DNA of 64,000 nucleotides, taken from Actinacidiphila guanduensis (GTDB lineage: Bacteria > Actinomycetota > Actinomycetes > Streptomycetales > Streptomycetaceae). Numbering within the stretch: position 1 is the first letter of the stretch; every line of letters starts with the position of its first letter. Location of the stretch: positions 310,001-374,000 of the forward strand of contig NZ_FNIE01000008.1 in the NCBI RefSeq assembly GCF_900103985.1, given 5' to 3'. Of this stretch, positions 1 to 9,034 are shown piece after piece. The notes beneath the pieces were generated by a model that saw nothing but the letters and a program-made list of their open reading frames with translations, was not told where the DNA came from and did not search any database. Both the position numbers and the translations under genes were made by a program.

Positions 1-1716
1 CTCGCCTTCGTCGGATTCCTCGTCGGCCTGTCCTCCCTGGTGTCGGTCGCCTCGCCCTTCCTGCTGCGGGCGATCCTGGACACCGCCATCCCCCAGGGCC
101 GCACCGGCCTGCTCGCCCTGCTCGCGCTGGGCATGATCGCCACCTCCGTCGCCAACGGCGTCTTCGGCGTCCTGCAGACCCTGATCTCCACCAGCGTCGG
201 CCAGCGCGTCATGCACGACCTGCGCACGGCCGTCTACGAGCGCCTGCAGCGCATGTCGCTGGCCTTCTTCACCCGCACCCGCACCGGCGAGGTGCAGTCC
301 CGCATCGCCAATGACATCGGCGGCATGCAGGCCACCGTCACCTCCACCGCCACCTCGCTGGTCTCCAACCTCACTGCCGTCATCGCCTCGGTGGTGGCCA
401 TGGTCGCCCTGGACTGGCGGCTGACCGTGGTCTCCCTGCTGCTCCTGCCCGTCTTCGTGTGGGTGGCCAGGAAGGTCGGCCGCGAACGCAAGAAGATCAC
501 CACCGAGCGGCAGAAGCAGATGGCCGCCATGTCGGCGATCGTCACCGAGTCGCTGTCGGTCAGCGGCATCCTGCTCGGCCGCACCATGGGCCGCGCCGAC
601 TCCCTCACCCGCGACTTCGCCGCGGAGTCGGAGAACCTGGTGGACCTGGAGGTGCGCTCCAACATGCAGGGGCGCTGGCGGATGGCGGTCATCGGCATCG
701 TCATGTCCGCCATGCCCGCGCTGCTGTACTGGGCGGCCGGCCTGACCAGCAGCCATGGCGGCGGTATCACCATCGGCACCCTGGTCGCCTTCGTCTCCCT
801 CCAGCAGGGCATGTTCCGCCCCACCGTGTCGCTGCTTGCCACCGGCGTGCAGGTGCAGACCTCCCTGGCGCTCTTCCAGCGCATCTTCGAATACCTCGAC
901 CTGCCGGTGGACATCACCGAACGCCCCGACGCGGTGACCATCGAGCACCCCCGCGGCGCCATCCGCTTCGAGGACGTCGACTTCGCCTACGACCCCGACG
1001 CCGAGCCGACCCTGCGCGGCATCGATCTCGACGTCCCCGCGGGCGGCAGCCTCGCGGTCGTGGGTGCCACCGGCTCCGGCAAGAGCACCCTGAGCTACCT
1101 TGTGCCGCGCCTGTACGACGTGACCGGCGGCCGCGTCACCATCGACGGCACCGACGTGCGCGACCTCAGCTTCGACACCCTGGCGGCGACCGTCGGCGTG
1201 GTCTCCCAGGAGACCTACCTCTTCCACGCCTCCGTCGCCGAGAACCTGCGCTTCGCCAAGCCCGAGGCGACCGACGAGGAGATCACCGCCGCCGCCCGGG
1301 CGGCCCAGATCCACGACCACATCGCCGCCCTGCCCGACGGCTACGACACGGTCGTCGGCGAGCGCGGCTACCGCTTCTCCGGCGGCGAGAAGCAGCGCCT
1401 CGCCATCGCCCGCACCATCCTGCGCGACCCGCCCGTACTCATCCTGGACGAGGCGACCAGCGCGCTCGACACCCGCACCGAGGCGGCCGTCCAGGACGCC
1501 ATCGACGCCTTGTCGGCCGGCCGCACCACCATCACCATCGCGCACCGCCTGTCCACGATCCGCGACGCCGACCAGATCGTCGTCCTGGACGAAGGGCGCA
1601 TCGTGGAGCGCGGTTCGCACGACGAACTCCTCGCCCAAGGCGGCCGCTACGCCGCCCTGATCCGCCGCGACACCGACCTGGCCACCGCGGCGGACAGCGC
1701 CGCAACGGCCGCCTGA
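1..1716 (+). CDS. ABC exporter, fused permease-ATPase (5' end outside window)
   Basis: The reading frame is open from the first base, so the true start lies upstream and 571 residues are visible. The first ~280 residues hold the membrane segments of a type-I exporter domain. The rest is a nucleotide-binding domain with Walker A GATGSGKST, signature FSGGEKQR, Walker B VLILDEATSALD and H-loop IAHRLS. These half-transporters act as dimers that export drugs, lipids or peptides using ATP. The substrate cannot be read from sequence; a second half-transporter gene could lie just upstream. It converges on lutC with a 64-bp gap. Confidence 0.93.
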   Translation, partial: LAFVGFLVGLSSLVSVASPFLLRAILDTAIPQGRTGLLALLALGMIATSVANGVFGVLQTLISTSVGQRVMHDLRTAVYERLQRMSLAFFTRTRTGEVQSRIANDIGGMQATVTSTATSLVSNLTAVIASVVAMVALDWRLTVVSLLLLPVFVWVARKVGRERKKITTERQKQMAAMSAIVTESLSVSGILLGRTMGRADSLTRDFAAESENLVDLEVRSNMQGRWRMAVIGIVMSAMPALLYWAAGLTSSHGGGITIGTLVAFVSLQQGMFRPTVSLLATGVQVQTSLALFQRIFEYLDLPVDITERPDAVTIEHPRGAIRFEDVDFAYDPDAEPTLRGIDLDVPAGGSLAVVGATGSGKSTLSYLVPRLYDVTGGRVTIDGTDVRDLSFDTLAATVGVVSQETYLFHASVAENLRFAKPEATDEEITAAARAAQIHDHIAALPDGYDTVVGERGYRFSGGEKQRLAIARTILRDPPVLILDEATSALDTRTEAAVQDAIDALSAGRTTITIAHRLSTIRDADQIVVLDEGRIVERGSHDELLAQGGRYAALIRRDTDLATAADSAATAA

Positions 1717-1780
1717 CACCCCGTCAGGCACCTGGGAGGGCACGGGACGGGTGCCGGGCCGGGCAGGTCGGCACAGTGGC

Positions 1781-2428
1781 TCAGACGGCCGCTGAGACCA
1801 GCACGACATCGAGGGTGCGCGGGCCGTGCACACCCTCGACCCGGTCCAGCTCGATGTCGCTGGTGGCCGAAGGCCCCGAGATCCAGGTGAGCGGCCGCGC
1901 CGGGTCCAGCCGCGGCAGCGCCTGGGGGACGGCGGCCACGACCTGCTCCGGCGCGCGCACCACGCAGACATGGTGGTCGGGCACCAGGGTGATTCGGCGC
2001 ACCCCCTGGTCGGGCGAGCCGTCCAGGACGATGGTGCCGGTCTCGGCGATCGCCACGGCGCAGCCGGTCACCACCGAGTCGATCGCGTCCAGCTCCCGCG
2101 CGGTGATGTCCGCGCCCGCGGTCGTCACCTCCACCCCCGCGACCTGCGACAGCCACTCCTGCGGCAGCCCGGGCGGGACGACGGCGGTGCGGCTGCCGTG
2201 GTCGGCGAGCAGCCGCGCCACGGTGCCGGCGATGTCGGCCGGGGCGGCCCTGTGGACGTGGGCGCGGTAGTCGGCCAGGTGCTCGGCGAGCAGGTCGGCC
2301 GTCTCCTGGGGCGTGCGGTCGCCGTGCTCCTGCAGGTAGTCGCGGGGGACCGGGACGTCCTCGGGCCGGTCGCCCAGGGCGGCCCGGATGCGGCGGAGCA
2401 CCTCCGTACGGCTGCTGCTGCCGGTCAC
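1781..2428 (-). CDS. lutC: Lactate utilization protein C (LutC/YkgG)
   Basis: A 215-residue LUD-domain protein, the third component of the LutABC L-lactate oxidation complex that converts lactate to pyruvate. The GTG start was chosen because it overlaps the lutB stop by 4 bp, the usual coupling in this operon. The C-terminal half carries the family pattern with AIAETGTIVLDG and the LVPDHHVCV strand near residues 125-158. Last gene of the operon lutA-lutB-lutC. Confidence 0.93.
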   Translation of the reverse strand: MTGSSSRTEVLRRIRAALGDRPEDVPVPRDYLQEHGDRTPQETADLLAEHLADYRAHVHRAAPADIAGTVARLLADHGSRTAVVPPGLPQEWLSQVAGVEVTTAGADITARELDAIDSVVTGCAVAIAETGTIVLDGSPDQGVRRITLVPDHHVCVVRAPEQVVAAVPQALPRLDPARPLTWISGPSATSDIELDRVEGVHGPRTLDVVLVSAAV

Positions 2429-3948
2429 TGCGCCCCGCCCTTCTCTCCGGTGTCCCGCGCGGGCGCTCCGGTCCGCCCGGCCCGCTCCTTCTCGTGCTCC
2501 CGCCACCAGTCCCGGAAGGAGCCCGCGGGCACCTGCGGCAGGTCCCGCCGGTCGGTCCACGCCCGGCCCGCGGGGGTGGGCAGCCTGCGGGGGTGCAGCC
2601 GGCGGGTCCGCGCGGCCAGGTACTGCGTGGCGCGCCAGGCCACCGGGTGGTCCAGCGTCACCAGGGCGGCCCGCATGGCGGCGCGTTCGGCGGCGTGGCC
2701 CTTGGCCGGCTTGATGGTGGTGCGCCGCCCCGCGGTGACCACCTCGCCGCCCTGGGCGACGCGCTCGCGCAGGTGCACCAGGATGCTGGGGATGTCGATG
2801 GCGACCGGGCACACGTCGTAGCAGGCGCCGCACAGGCTGGAGGCGTAGGGCAGCGAGGCGTCCAGGGCGTCGGCGGTGCCGCGCAGTTGGGGGGTGAGGA
2901 TGGCGCCGATCGGGCCGGGGTAGGCCGAGCCGTAGGCGTGGCCGCCGGCGCGCTCGTAGACCGGGCAGACGTTCAGGCACGCCGAGCAGCGGATGCAGCG
3001 CAGCGCCGGGCGTCCTTCGGTGTCGGCGAGGGTGTCGGTGCGCCCGTTGTCCAGGAGCACCAGGTGGAAGGTTCTCGGGCCGTCGCCGTCCGTGGTGCCG
3101 GTCCACATCGAGGTGTAGGGGTTCATCCGCTCGGCGGTGGAGGAGCGCGGCAGGGTCTGCAGGAAGACCTCCAGGTCGCGGAAGGTCGGGACGACCTTCT
3201 CGATGCCGACCACCGAGATCAGCGTCTCGGGCAGGGTCAGGCACATCCGCCCGTTGCCCTCGGACTCCACGACCACCATGGTGCCGGTCTCGGCGACCAT
3301 GAAGTTCGCCCCCGAGATGCCGACCTTGGCCCGCAGGAACTTCTCCCGCAGGTGCAGCCGGGCGGCCTCGGCGAGGTCCGCCGGGGTGTCGCTCAGCCCG
3401 TCGGGCGCCGGACGGCCCCACTCGCCCATCGCCGTGCGGAAGATGTCGCGGATCTGGCTGCGGTTCTTGTGGATCGCCGGCACCAGGATGTGCGAGGGGC
3501 GGTCGTCGCCGAGCTGGACGATCAGTTCGGCGAGGTCGGTCTCGTAGGCGCTGATGCCCTCCACGCGCAGGTGGTCGTTGAGGCCGATCTCCTGGGTGGC
3601 CATGGACTTGACCTTGACGACCTCGGTCTCCCCGGTGGCCCGCACGAGTTCGGTGACGATCCGGTTGGCGTCGGCGGCGTCGACCGCCCAGTGCACGGTC
3701 CCGCCGGCCGCGGTGACCGCGGCCTCCAACTGCTCCAGATAGGTGTCCAGGTGCCGCAGGGTGTGGTCCTTGATGGCGGCGCCGGCCGCCCGCAGGCCCT
3801 GCCAGTCCGCCAACTCGCCGACCGCGCCCGCCCGCTTGGCCCGGATGGTGTGCGTGGCGTGCGTGAGGTTGGCGCGCAGTTGCGCGTCCTTGGTGGAGGT
3901 ACGGGCAGCCTCGGGGAAGGCCGGCAGGCCGAGGTAGGTGCCGCTCAC
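2425..3948 (-). CDS. lutB: Lactate utilization iron-sulfur protein B
   Basis: A 507-residue LutB/YkgF-type protein: an N-terminal LUD domain followed by a ferredoxin-like region with two cysteine clusters, CIRCSACLNVCP and CGACYDVCP, that would bind two 4Fe-4S clusters. A C-terminal tail of about 90 residues follows. It probably passes electrons from lactate within the cytosolic LutABC complex. It overlaps lutA and lutC by 4 bp each, so translation is likely coupled. Length is typical of actinobacterial LutB. Confidence 0.95.
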   Translation of the reverse strand: MSGTYLGLPAFPEAARTSTKDAQLRANLTHATHTIRAKRAGAVGELADWQGLRAAGAAIKDHTLRHLDTYLEQLEAAVTAAGGTVHWAVDAADANRIVTELVRATGETEVVKVKSMATQEIGLNDHLRVEGISAYETDLAELIVQLGDDRPSHILVPAIHKNRSQIRDIFRTAMGEWGRPAPDGLSDTPADLAEAARLHLREKFLRAKVGISGANFMVAETGTMVVVESEGNGRMCLTLPETLISVVGIEKVVPTFRDLEVFLQTLPRSSTAERMNPYTSMWTGTTDGDGPRTFHLVLLDNGRTDTLADTEGRPALRCIRCSACLNVCPVYERAGGHAYGSAYPGPIGAILTPQLRGTADALDASLPYASSLCGACYDVCPVAIDIPSILVHLRERVAQGGEVVTAGRRTTIKPAKGHAAERAAMRAALVTLDHPVAWRATQYLAARTRRLHPRRLPTPAGRAWTDRRDLPQVPAGSFRDWWREHEKERAGRTGAPARDTGEKGGAQ

Positions 3949-4724
3949 CGGACCGCCCCGCTCACTGCGGGGGTGAAGGGCTGCTCCTGGGTGGAGGCCA
4001 GGATCTCCGCCAGGTGCACGGCCCGCATCGGCGCGTCGTCACGGCGCAGGATGCCGCCCAGGTGCATCAGGCAGGAGTTGTCCGCCCCACAGAGCACCGA
4101 GGCGCCGCTGTCCAGCGCGTGGCGCACCTTGTCCTCGCCCATCGCCACCGACACGTCCGGGTTCTTCACCGCGAAGGTGCCGCCGAAACCGCAGCACTCC
4201 TCCGCGCCCTCCAACTCGCGCAGTTCCAGGCCCCGCACGGCCTCCAGCAGCCGCCGCGGCCGGTCCCCGAGCCCGAGCATGCGCAGCCCGTGGCAGGAGG
4301 GGTGGTATGTGACGGTGTGCGGGAAGTAGGCGCCCACGTCGGTCACCTTGAGCACGTCCACCAGGAACTCGGTGAGTTCGTAGGTCTTCGGCGCCGCCGC
4401 GGCCGCGGCCTGCGACAGGCCGTCGTCGCGCCCCTCGGCGGCCGCCTTGCGGGCGATCTTCGGGTAGTTGTCGCGCACCATGGCCGCGCAGGAGCCGGAG
4501 GGCGTCACCACGTAGTCGTAGGGCGCGAAGGCGTCGGCGTAGCGACGCACCAGGGGCTCCGTCTGGTGCCGGTACCCGGTGTTGAACTGCGGCTGCCCGC
4601 AGCACGACTGCGCCGAGGGGAAGTCCACCTCGACACCCAGGCGCTCGAGCAGGGTGACCACCGCGCGGCCGGTGTCGGGGTAGAGCAGGTCGTTCACACA
4701 GGTCACAAAGAGGGCTACCCGCAT
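3945..4724 (-). CDS. lutA: Lactate utilization (Fe-S)-binding protein A
   Basis: A 259-residue LutA/YkgE protein with the two CCG modules of the family: SCCGQPQFNTGY near residue 40 and ECCGFGGTF near residue 177, plus later cysteines in CGADNSCLMH. These modules bind a non-cubane or cubane Fe-S cluster in the lactate dehydrogenase complex. A GGAGGAACC ribosome binding site immediately precedes the ATG. First gene of lutABC. No LutR-type GntR gene is adjacent, so control must come from elsewhere. Confidence 0.95.
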   Translation of the reverse strand: MRVALFVTCVNDLLYPDTGRAVVTLLERLGVEVDFPSAQSCCGQPQFNTGYRHQTEPLVRRYADAFAPYDYVVTPSGSCAAMVRDNYPKIARKAAAEGRDDGLSQAAAAAAPKTYELTEFLVDVLKVTDVGAYFPHTVTYHPSCHGLRMLGLGDRPRRLLEAVRGLELRELEGAEECCGFGGTFAVKNPDVSVAMGEDKVRHALDSGASVLCGADNSCLMHLGGILRRDDAPMRAVHLAEILASTQEQPFTPAVSGAVR

Positions 4725-4865
4725 GGTTCCTCCGCGCCTGCGGCCGCCGCGCCGCTCGCTTTTCGATCACACATGCCGCACATACTGCCGCAAGAAGCCC
4801 TGACATGGGAAGAAGACATCCGATGTTTGTTGCGGGGATGGCGGCAGAGGAGCCGGATCTCGATC

Positions 4866-4907
4866 CGCGTCCATGGGCGCGGGTACCCGTTCGCCTCCAT
4901 GGACGCG
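4866..4907. promoter_or_regulatory. Inverted repeat containing CCATGG upstream of lutA
   Basis: Perfect 11-bp arms CGCGTCCATGG and CCATGGACGCG are separated by 20 bp, with a CGGGTACCCG palindrome in the spacer. It lies between the stop of the upstream flavoprotein gene and the lut promoter, so it could be a terminator hairpin or an operator. Similar CCATGG dyads occur near 8,883 and 43,128. Confidence 0.5.
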
Positions 4908-4985
4908 AGCGGGCCCGCCTCAATGGGCGAGCGCCGCCCTTAAAAGGCGGATGTCCACGGTGTCCCACGATGCCGGTGCGCGAGC

Positions 4986-6167
4986 TCAGTTGGCAGCCAT
5001 CGCCGCCAACTGGCCCGCGTCGCCGGTGGCCAGGGCTCCAGAGCCGCGGCCGTCGAGCAGCGCGCGGATCTCGCGTACGGCGGTGCGCCCGGCCCGGTTG
5101 GCGCCGATCGTGCTGGCCGACGGGCCGTACCCCACGAGGTGGATGCGCGGGTCCTTCACCACCCGGGTGCCCTCGATCCGCACGCCCCCGCCCGGCTCGC
5201 GCAGCCGCAAGGGTGCCAGGTGGTCCAGCGCGGCACGGAACCCGGTCGCCCACAGGATGACGTCCACCTCCAGGGTGCGCCCGTCGGCCCAGGCGACGCC
5301 GTGCGGTGTGACGCGGGCGAACATCGGCTCCCGGTGCAGGATGCCGCGCGCCTGCGCGTCCAGCACCGCCTCGGTCGCCGCCAGCCCGGTCACGCTGACC
5401 ACGCTCTGCGGCGGCAGCCCCTGGCGCACCCGGTCCTCGACCAGGGCGACCACCGAGCGGCCCCAGTCCTCGGTGAAGGACATGTCACGGAAGACCGGCG
5501 GGCGCCGCGTCACCCAGGTGGTGCGGGCCGCGCCGCCGGGCGCGCCTAGTTCCATCAGCAGTTGCACCGCCGAGGTGCCGCCGCCCACGACGAGCACGTG
5601 CCGGCCGGCGAACTCGGCCGCGCCCCGGTAGCCCGCGGTGTGCAACTGGCGCCCCTGGAAGGTCTCCTGACCCGGGTAGTACGGCACGAAGGGCCGATCC
5701 CAGGTGCCGGTGGCGTTCAGCAGCGCGCGGGCCGACCAGGCGCCCTGGCCGCTCTCGATCCGCAGCCGTCCGCCTCCGTCCTCGCGTACGGCGGTGACGT
5801 CCACGGGGCGGCGCACCCACAGGTCGAAGGTCTCCTCGTAGCGGCGGAAGTAGTCGGCGACCACCTGGGCGGAGGGCAGGTCGGGGTCGGCGCCTTCCAG
5901 CGGCATGCCGGGCAGCGCGTGCACGCCGTGCGCCTTGGCGTAGGTGAGGCTCGGCCAGCGGTACTGCCAGGCGCCGCCGGGGCCGGGGGAGTGGTCCAGC
6001 ACGACGAAGCCGGAGCCGGCCCGCAGCCCGGCCCGCCGCAGGAAGTACGCGGCCGACAGCCCCGCCTGGCCCGCGCCGATGACCGCAACCTCCACGGGCG
6101 TGGCGGGACCCGGCTCACCGCCCGCGGCGCCGGGCGCCCGCACCGCCGTCGTACCGAAGCCGTTCAT
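4986..6167 (-). CDS. NAD(P)/FAD-dependent monooxygenase-like flavoprotein
   Basis: A 393-residue flavin-containing monooxygenase-type protein. The N-terminal FAD motif is GAGQAGLSAAYFLRR (near residue 30), and the NADPH motif VVGGGTSAVQLL lies near residue 190. A C-terminal ILWATGFR strand matches the ATG motif of the family. It should oxygenate or oxidise a small substrate with NADPH and O2; the substrate is not evident. The ATG at 6167 starts the recognisable region. It follows the GH3-like gene by 41 bp on the same strand, suggesting co-transcription. Confidence 0.85.
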   Translation of the reverse strand: MNGFGTTAVRAPGAAGGEPGPATPVEVAVIGAGQAGLSAAYFLRRAGLRAGSGFVVLDHSPGPGGAWQYRWPSLTYAKAHGVHALPGMPLEGADPDLPSAQVVADYFRRYEETFDLWVRRPVDVTAVREDGGGRLRIESGQGAWSARALLNATGTWDRPFVPYYPGQETFQGRQLHTAGYRGAAEFAGRHVLVVGGGTSAVQLLMELGAPGGAARTTWVTRRPPVFRDMSFTEDWGRSVVALVEDRVRQGLPPQSVVSVTGLAATEAVLDAQARGILHREPMFARVTPHGVAWADGRTLEVDVILWATGFRAALDHLAPLRLREPGGGVRIEGTRVVKDPRIHLVGYGPSASTIGANRAGRTAVREIRALLDGRGSGALATGDAGQLAAMAAN

Positions 6168-6208
6168 GCTTCGTCCAACCCGGTGCCGGGCTGAAAGCTT
6201 CCCGCGGG

Positions 6209-6985
6209 TCAGCCCCTGGCCGCGGGCATCCGCGGGTCGGAGGCCCAGCGGCGCAGTCGGGCCACGCGGTCGGCGGCCTCCTCCAGCCGGTCGACCGGCA
6301 GGTCGCCGTCCGCCACCGCGCGGGCGGCCGCCGCCTGAATGGCGTCCCGGACGCCCGCGCCGCTGGCGGGGCCCAGCCGGATGAGGTCCACCCCGGCGAT
6401 CCAGGCCAGCACGGCGGCGCCCGGAACGCCCCAGCCGTCGACGACCGAGGGCGCGTCGAGGATGTCGCTCACCACCACACCGCCGTAGCCCAGCTCGCCG
6501 CGCAGGACCCCGGCGATGGCCGGACCGCTGAGCGTCGCGGGCACGTCCGCGGTGATCGCCCGCACCCCGGCCGCCGCGCCCTCGGCGAAGGGCCGCAGGT
6601 TTCCCGTGCCGGTGAACGGGCCCAGGGCGGCGGCCACTCCGTGGACCTGCAGGTCGGTCACGAAGACGCGGGTGGCGTCCGCACGCGGGTAGGGCCGTAC
6701 GCCAAGGTGCAGGTTCGCACCGGTCTCCATGAGCGCGGCCGCCGCCTCGACGCCGTCCGTCCCGGCCCCGTGCGGCCCCGAGTGGCCGGTCAGGGCGTCC
6801 GGCAGCACCGTGCGCACGGCGTCGGAGGCCGCCTTCGCTTCGGCGCCGAAAGCGTGTACGGCGGCGCCCGGCGTGCCGCGCTCCAGGCCGCGCAGGATCC
6901 ACTCGGGCAGCCCCCGCCCGGTACCGCGCACGGAGGGCAGCAGGCACGAGTCGACCAGGACGGCGAGCCTGTGCAGCGTTTTCAC
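6209..6985 (-). CDS. Degenerate GH3-like (NagZ-type) domain protein
   Basis: A 258-residue protein whose second half (PATLSGPAIAGVLRGELG, then GVVVSD) matches the end of the glycoside hydrolase family 3 N-terminal barrel. Active NagZ-type enzymes are usually 340 residues or more and carry a KHFPGHG loop that I do not find. GTG at 6985 was chosen because AAAGGGGAC lies 5 nt upstream; a longer frame reaches 7036 without a ribosome site. The SD pair of the nucleophile motif is kept, so a cut-down hydrolase or a sugar-binding relic are both possible. Confidence 0.6.
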   Translation of the reverse strand: MKTLHRLAVLVDSCLLPSVRGTGRGLPEWILRGLERGTPGAAVHAFGAEAKAASDAVRTVLPDALTGHSGPHGAGTDGVEAAAALMETGANLHLGVRPYPRADATRVFVTDLQVHGVAAALGPFTGTGNLRPFAEGAAAGVRAITADVPATLSGPAIAGVLRGELGYGGVVVSDILDAPSVVDGWGVPGAAVLAWIAGVDLIRLGPASGAGVRDAIQAAAARAVADGDLPVDRLEEAADRVARLRRWASDPRMPAARG

Positions 6986-7122
6986 GAAGTCCCCTTTCGC
7001 ACGCGGCCGGCGGCGCCCCCGAATGGTACAGACCAATCTGCCGTGCGGGCAACGGAACCTCCGCGCGGCTTTCGCCCCCGCAGCCGCCCGGCCGCCAAGG
7101 CGCCTCTGGCAGGCTGGCGTTC

Positions 7123-8424
7123 GTGGACACCTGGACCTACGCGCCGGGCGGCGGGCCGTTCGCGACTCTTGACGAGCTGTGCGACCGGATCGACACCCTG
7201 GATGCGGACCTGCACGCCTTTGTCGCGGACTGCGAGACGTCCGAGGAGCGGCGCGTGCGGCTCGCCGCCGAACTGCGGGCGGTCCACGAGCGCTGGCCCG
7301 ACCCGCGGGCCCGGCCCGCCCTGTTCGGCGTGGCCGTCGGCGTCAAGGACATCGTCAGGGTCGACGGGCTGCCCACGCGCGCGGGTTCGCACCTGCCCGC
7401 TGCCGCCCTGGCCGGCGCCCAGGCGGCGGTGGTCGACCGACTGCGTGCCGCCGGGGCGCTCGTGGCCGGCAAGACGGTCACCGCGGAGTTCGCCATTCTC
7501 GCGCCCGGCCCCACCCGGAATCCGCACCACCCCGCGCACACCCCCGGAGGTTCGAGCAGCGGCTCGGCGGCCGCCGTCGCCGCGGGGATGGTGCCGCTGG
7601 CGATCGGCACCCAGACGGTCGGCTCGGTGATCCGTCCCGCCGCCTACTGCGGTGTGGTCGGCTTCAAACCCACCGCGGCCCGCATCCCCGTCGACGGCGT
7701 CGTGCCCAACGCCCCGACCTACGACACGCTCGGACTGCACGGCCCGACGCCGGAGGCCGTCGAGACGGCCGCGAGCGTGCTCTGCGACGGCTGGCGGCCG
7801 GCCGAGGACACCGGCCGCAGGCCCGTGCTCGCCGTGCCCGAGGGCCCCTACCTGGAGCGCGCCGGCACCGAGGCCCGCGACGCCTTCGAACGCCATGTCG
7901 CCGCCCTGCGCGAGGGCGGCTTCACCGTCCGCCGCGCGCCCGCCTTCGCGGACTTCGAGCAGGACGTCGCCGACCTGTTCACCGTCAACCGGTACGAGGC
8001 CGCACGCAGCCACGCCGAGTGGTTCGAGGAGTACGGGCCGCTGTACCGCGAGGAGACCGCGGCCGTCGTCCGCCAGGGGCGGGCCATCACCCGGACGGAG
8101 TACGAAGAGGGTCTGCGCCGCCGGGACGCCTTCCGAGCCCGGCTGGCCGCGGCCACCGACGCCGCGGGGGCCGACCTGTGGATCTCCCCCGCCGCGACGG
8201 GGCCGGCACCGCGCGGCCTGGCCACCACGGGCAGTTCCATCATGTGCCTGCCCTGGAGCAGCGCCGGCTGGCCGTCGGTCAGCGTGCCCGCCGGGCGCGC
8301 CGCGAACGGACTGCCGCTCGGCCTGCAGCTCGCCGCCCGTCCCGGGAGCGACGAACTGCTGCTCCGCCGGGCCCGGCCGATCGCCGCGCTGATGCCGCCC
8401 ACCGGCCCGCCCCCGGCACGCTGA
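7123..8424 (+). CDS. Amidase signature family enzyme
   Basis: A 433-residue amidase with the Ser-cisSer-Lys triad visible: Lys in GVKDIV (near residue 77), cis-Ser in PGGSSSGSAAAVAAG (near 145) and the nucleophile in TQTVGSVIRPA (near 167). It hydrolyses amides to carboxylate and ammonia; the substrate is unknown. It differs from GatA in being shorter and standing alone. The GTG start lies 7 nt after a CAGGCT hexamer, compatible with a leaderless transcript. Divergent from the GH3-like gene across 137 bp. Confidence 0.9.
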   Translation: MDTWTYAPGGGPFATLDELCDRIDTLDADLHAFVADCETSEERRVRLAAELRAVHERWPDPRARPALFGVAVGVKDIVRVDGLPTRAGSHLPAAALAGAQAAVVDRLRAAGALVAGKTVTAEFAILAPGPTRNPHHPAHTPGGSSSGSAAAVAAGMVPLAIGTQTVGSVIRPAAYCGVVGFKPTAARIPVDGVVPNAPTYDTLGLHGPTPEAVETAASVLCDGWRPAEDTGRRPVLAVPEGPYLERAGTEARDAFERHVAALREGGFTVRRAPAFADFEQDVADLFTVNRYEAARSHAEWFEEYGPLYREETAAVVRQGRAITRTEYEEGLRRRDAFRARLAAATDAAGADLWISPAATGPAPRGLATTGSSIMCLPWSSAGWPSVSVPAGRAANGLPLGLQLAARPGSDELLLRRARPIAALMPPTGPPPAR

Positions 8425-8450
8425 CGGCCCGCCGGGCCATCATGGGGGGC

Positions 8451-8873
8451 ATGAGCGATCAGTTCCGTACACGGGTGGTCCAGGTGCACACCGGCGGCCA
8501 GGAGGTGGTCACCGACCTCACGGGGGAGTGCGAGGCGTTCCTCGGCGAGGTCGCCCGCGGCTCCGACGGGCTCCTGAACGTCTTTGTGCCGCACGCCACT
8601 GCGGGCATCGCCGTGATCGAGACGGGCGCCGGCAGTGACGACGACCTGCTCGCCGCTCTCGGCGACCTGCTCCCGGCGGACGACAGGTGGCGCCACCGGC
8701 ACGGCCCCCGCGGCCATGGCCGCGACCACGTCCTGCCCGCACTCGTGCCGCCGCACGCCACCCTCCCTGTGATCGGCGGCCGCCTGGAGCTGGGCACTTG
8801 GCAGTCGGTCGTGCTGGTCGACACCAATGTGGCCAACCCCGACCGCAAGGTGCGCCTCAGCTTCCTGGGCTGA
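8451..8873 (+). CDS. YjbQ/UPF0047 family protein
   Basis: A 140-residue protein of the secondary thiamine-phosphate synthase / UPF0047 family. It keeps the family fingerprint HATAGIAVIE near residue 46, HRHGPRGHGRDHVLPAL near 83 and the LGTWQSVVLVD strand. Members show weak thiamine-phosphate synthase activity in vitro, but the physiological role is unsettled. An in-frame ATG at 8442 is an alternative start. It follows the amidase gene by 26 bp. Confidence 0.88.
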   Translation: MSDQFRTRVVQVHTGGQEVVTDLTGECEAFLGEVARGSDGLLNVFVPHATAGIAVIETGAGSDDDLLAALGDLLPADDRWRHRHGPRGHGRDHVLPALVPPHATLPVIGGRLELGTWQSVVLVDTNVANPDRKVRLSFLG

Positions 8874-8882
8874 GTGGGCTGA

Positions 8883-8920
8883 ACGCCATGGATGCGGGGG
8901 CAGGGCCGCACCCATGGCGT
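8883..8920. terminator. Hairpin terminator with CCATGG arms
   Basis: Fifteen-base arms ACGCCATGGATGCGG and CCGCACCCATGGCGT (one mismatch, 8-nt loop) lie between the convergent yjbQ-like and ligC genes. Position favours a bidirectional terminator. Confidence 0.6.
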
Positions 8921-9034
8921 CGGATCATGCGAGCGGCCCGCGATCGCCGCCCCTGCGGCCCGAGGGCACCGGGCACCGCCGGACGAGACACCTCGCACAC
9001 CGGGCGGCAGCGGTCGAGCAGCCCGGGCCCGGGC

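Noticed and set aside
1647..2270. Long open frames on both strands across lutC
   Set aside because: They are Arg/Pro/His-rich products of GC-skewed codons with no domain pattern, lying over a clear lutC gene.
2494..4329. A 611-codon plus-strand frame opposite lutAB
   Set aside because: Gly/Val/His-rich shadow of the minus-strand lut genes; composition and lack of a ribosome site argue against it.
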